This document shows, in pieces, positions 1 to 5,951 of a stretch of 5,951 bases of DNA. A program made the position numbers and the translations under genes. Numbering within the stretch: position 1 is the first letter of the stretch; every line of letters begins with the position of its first letter. The DNA is from Elusimicrobiota bacterium (GTDB taxonomy: Bacteria > Elusimicrobiota > Elusimicrobia > UBA1565 > JACRDR01), in the NCBI GenBank assembly GCA_016212845.1, contig JACRDR010000291.1, forward strand, positions 1-5,951. Direction: 5' to 3'. The notes under the pieces were generated by a model. It was not told the DNA's origin. It ran no database searches and saw only the letters and a program-made list of their open reading frames with translations.

Positions 1-340
1 ACTCGAGCCTTTTCGCGTAGGTGCCTTTGCCCGAGCCGGGCGGTCCAGGGATCGCCATGCGCAGCGGCCTCGCCGGCGCGGCCGCGCTGGCCAGCGCGGA
101 CGCCTTCGGTGCATGCCCGGGGACGAGGACGGCGCGGCCCGCCATGGGCACGGGCCGCAGGGTCGCCGGGGGCAGGACGCTCGCGCCCTGGATCGACTGG
201 AGACTCGGGAGCGGCACCGCCGGCGCGACGAAAGGGATCGCGGGCGCGGGAAGCGGACGCACCTCGACCGGCACGTTCACCTGGGCGGAGGCGAACGCCG
301 GAAGCACTGCGAGCACGACCCGCAGCAAGACGCGCGGCAT
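1..340 (-). CDS. Exported adenylate kinase-like protein, N-terminal part (cut by window edge)
   Basis: The minus-strand frame from ATG at 340-338 has no stop to base 1 (113 codons). Residues 1-19 form a short signal peptide: MPRVLLRVVLAVLPAFASA with an AxA-type cleavage site before Q20. Residues 20-94 are a Pro/Ala/Val-rich linker without recognisable domains. Residues 95-113 begin MAIPGPPGSGKGTYAKRLE, which matches the start of adenylate kinase: beta-1 followed by the P-loop GPPGSGKGT, with K105 as the phosphate-binding lysine. Adenylate kinase interconverts 2 ADP with ATP and AMP and is normally cytoplasmic with the P-loop about 7 residues from its start, so an extension of about 94 residues with a signal peptide is unusual. 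An in-frame ATG also exists at 424-422, but 340 is preferred because the signal peptide starts exactly there. No convincing Shine-Dalgarno precedes it. Only the P-loop is visible, so the LID and AMP-binding regions cannot be checked. Another nucleoside monophosphate kinase is possible. The gene diverges from the large fusion gene. Confidence 0.78.
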   Translation of the reverse strand, partial: MPRVLLRVVLAVLPAFASAQVNVPVEVRPLPAPAIPFVAPAVPLPSLQSIQGASVLPPATLRPVPMAGRAVLVPGHAPKASALASAAAPARPLRMAIPGPPGSGKGTYAKRLE

Positions 341-567
341 CGGCCGAAGGATAGTTCCGGAAGCTTCCGCTTCGCCTGGGCCGGGCGGCCCCCGGCGGCC
401 GGGACCCGGGGTCCTAGTGCCCATGGGCCCATAGGTCCAATAGCGTGCGGCGCGTGGGACCAAGGTCTGTAGGTGGCTCGGGATGCAACTCCTAGAATCC
501 CGCCGCCGGGTCCGGGCCGGCACGGCGCCGCAGTCCGTGCTCCCGGGCCCTCTATAAAGGAGACGAG
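341..567. promoter_or_regulatory. Divergent intergenic region with candidate promoters
   Basis: These 227 bases separate the two divergent start codons and must hold the promoters of both genes unless the genes are transcribed from further away. The region is very GC-rich. It contains short perfect palindromes: GCCCATGGGC at 419-428 overlapping ATGGGCCCAT at 423-432, and GGACCC/GGGTCC at 402-407/409-414. The best plus-strand -10 candidate is TAGAAT at 493-498 (5 of 6 to consensus) but it has no good -35 partner. A minus-strand candidate is TTGGTC at 463-458 with TATTGG at 442-437, though its spacing is only 15 bases. Neither assignment is secure. I see no RNA gene, riboswitch or terminator here. 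Confidence 0.4.
556..562 (+). promoter_or_regulatory. Ribosome binding site of the fusion gene
   Basis: AAAGGAG lies 5 bases before ATG 568 and is a strong Shine-Dalgarno. The frame is closed upstream by TAG at 493-495, with no ATG, GTG or TTG between that stop and 568. Together these make 568 the secure start. Confidence 0.85.

Positions 568-5951
<5,384 letters not shown>

Noticed and set aside
21..434. 137-codon plus-strand frame over the left end
   Set aside because: It is opposite the adenylate kinase-like gene. Its product is Gly/Arg/Ala-rich without domains, whereas the minus-strand frame gives a signal peptide and a P-loop.
553..558. TATAAA as a -10 box
   Set aside because: It is about 10 bases from the start codon and overlaps the Shine-Dalgarno. 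A promoter here would leave almost no leader.

Overview
The window is a high-GC bacterial segment with two divergently oriented genes, both cut by the window edges. Neither gene has a visible stop codon. Both products start with a Sec-type signal peptide and a long Ala/Pro/Val-rich linker, followed by ATP-binding domains normally found in cytoplasmic proteins. From memory, this layout resembles proteins of Elusimicrobiota-like or related uncultured lineages, but that placement is an inference and nothing here proves it.

Left (1-340, minus strand): the N-terminal 113 codons of a protein with a signal peptide, a linker of about 75 residues, and then GPPGSGKGT, the P-loop signature of adenylate kinase. 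The rest lies beyond base 1.

Middle (341-567): a GC-rich divergent intergenic region with several short perfect palindromes, a possible -10 element and a strong Shine-Dalgarno for the right-hand gene.

Right (568-5951, plus strand): one uninterrupted frame of at least 1,794 codons. In order it encodes a signal peptide, a low-complexity linker carrying an in-frame REP-like palindromic element, a complete M50 (site-2 protease) intramembrane metalloprotease (HESAH ... LPHLDGG), a charged helical region, a second hydrophobic hairpin, two similar alpha/beta modules, a Pro/Ala linker, a double-ring ClpB/ClpC-type AAA+ unfoldase with both Walker A/B pairs, and an open C-terminal extension.

The main point of interest is this single-polypeptide fusion of an intramembrane protease with a Clp-class unfoldase. 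By analogy with FtsH, but with unrelated protease chemistry and the opposite domain order, it suggests a self-contained membrane machine in which the AAA+ rings handle or deliver a substrate, or extract the product, of the site-2 protease. That mechanism is inference. The motifs are read directly from the sequence.
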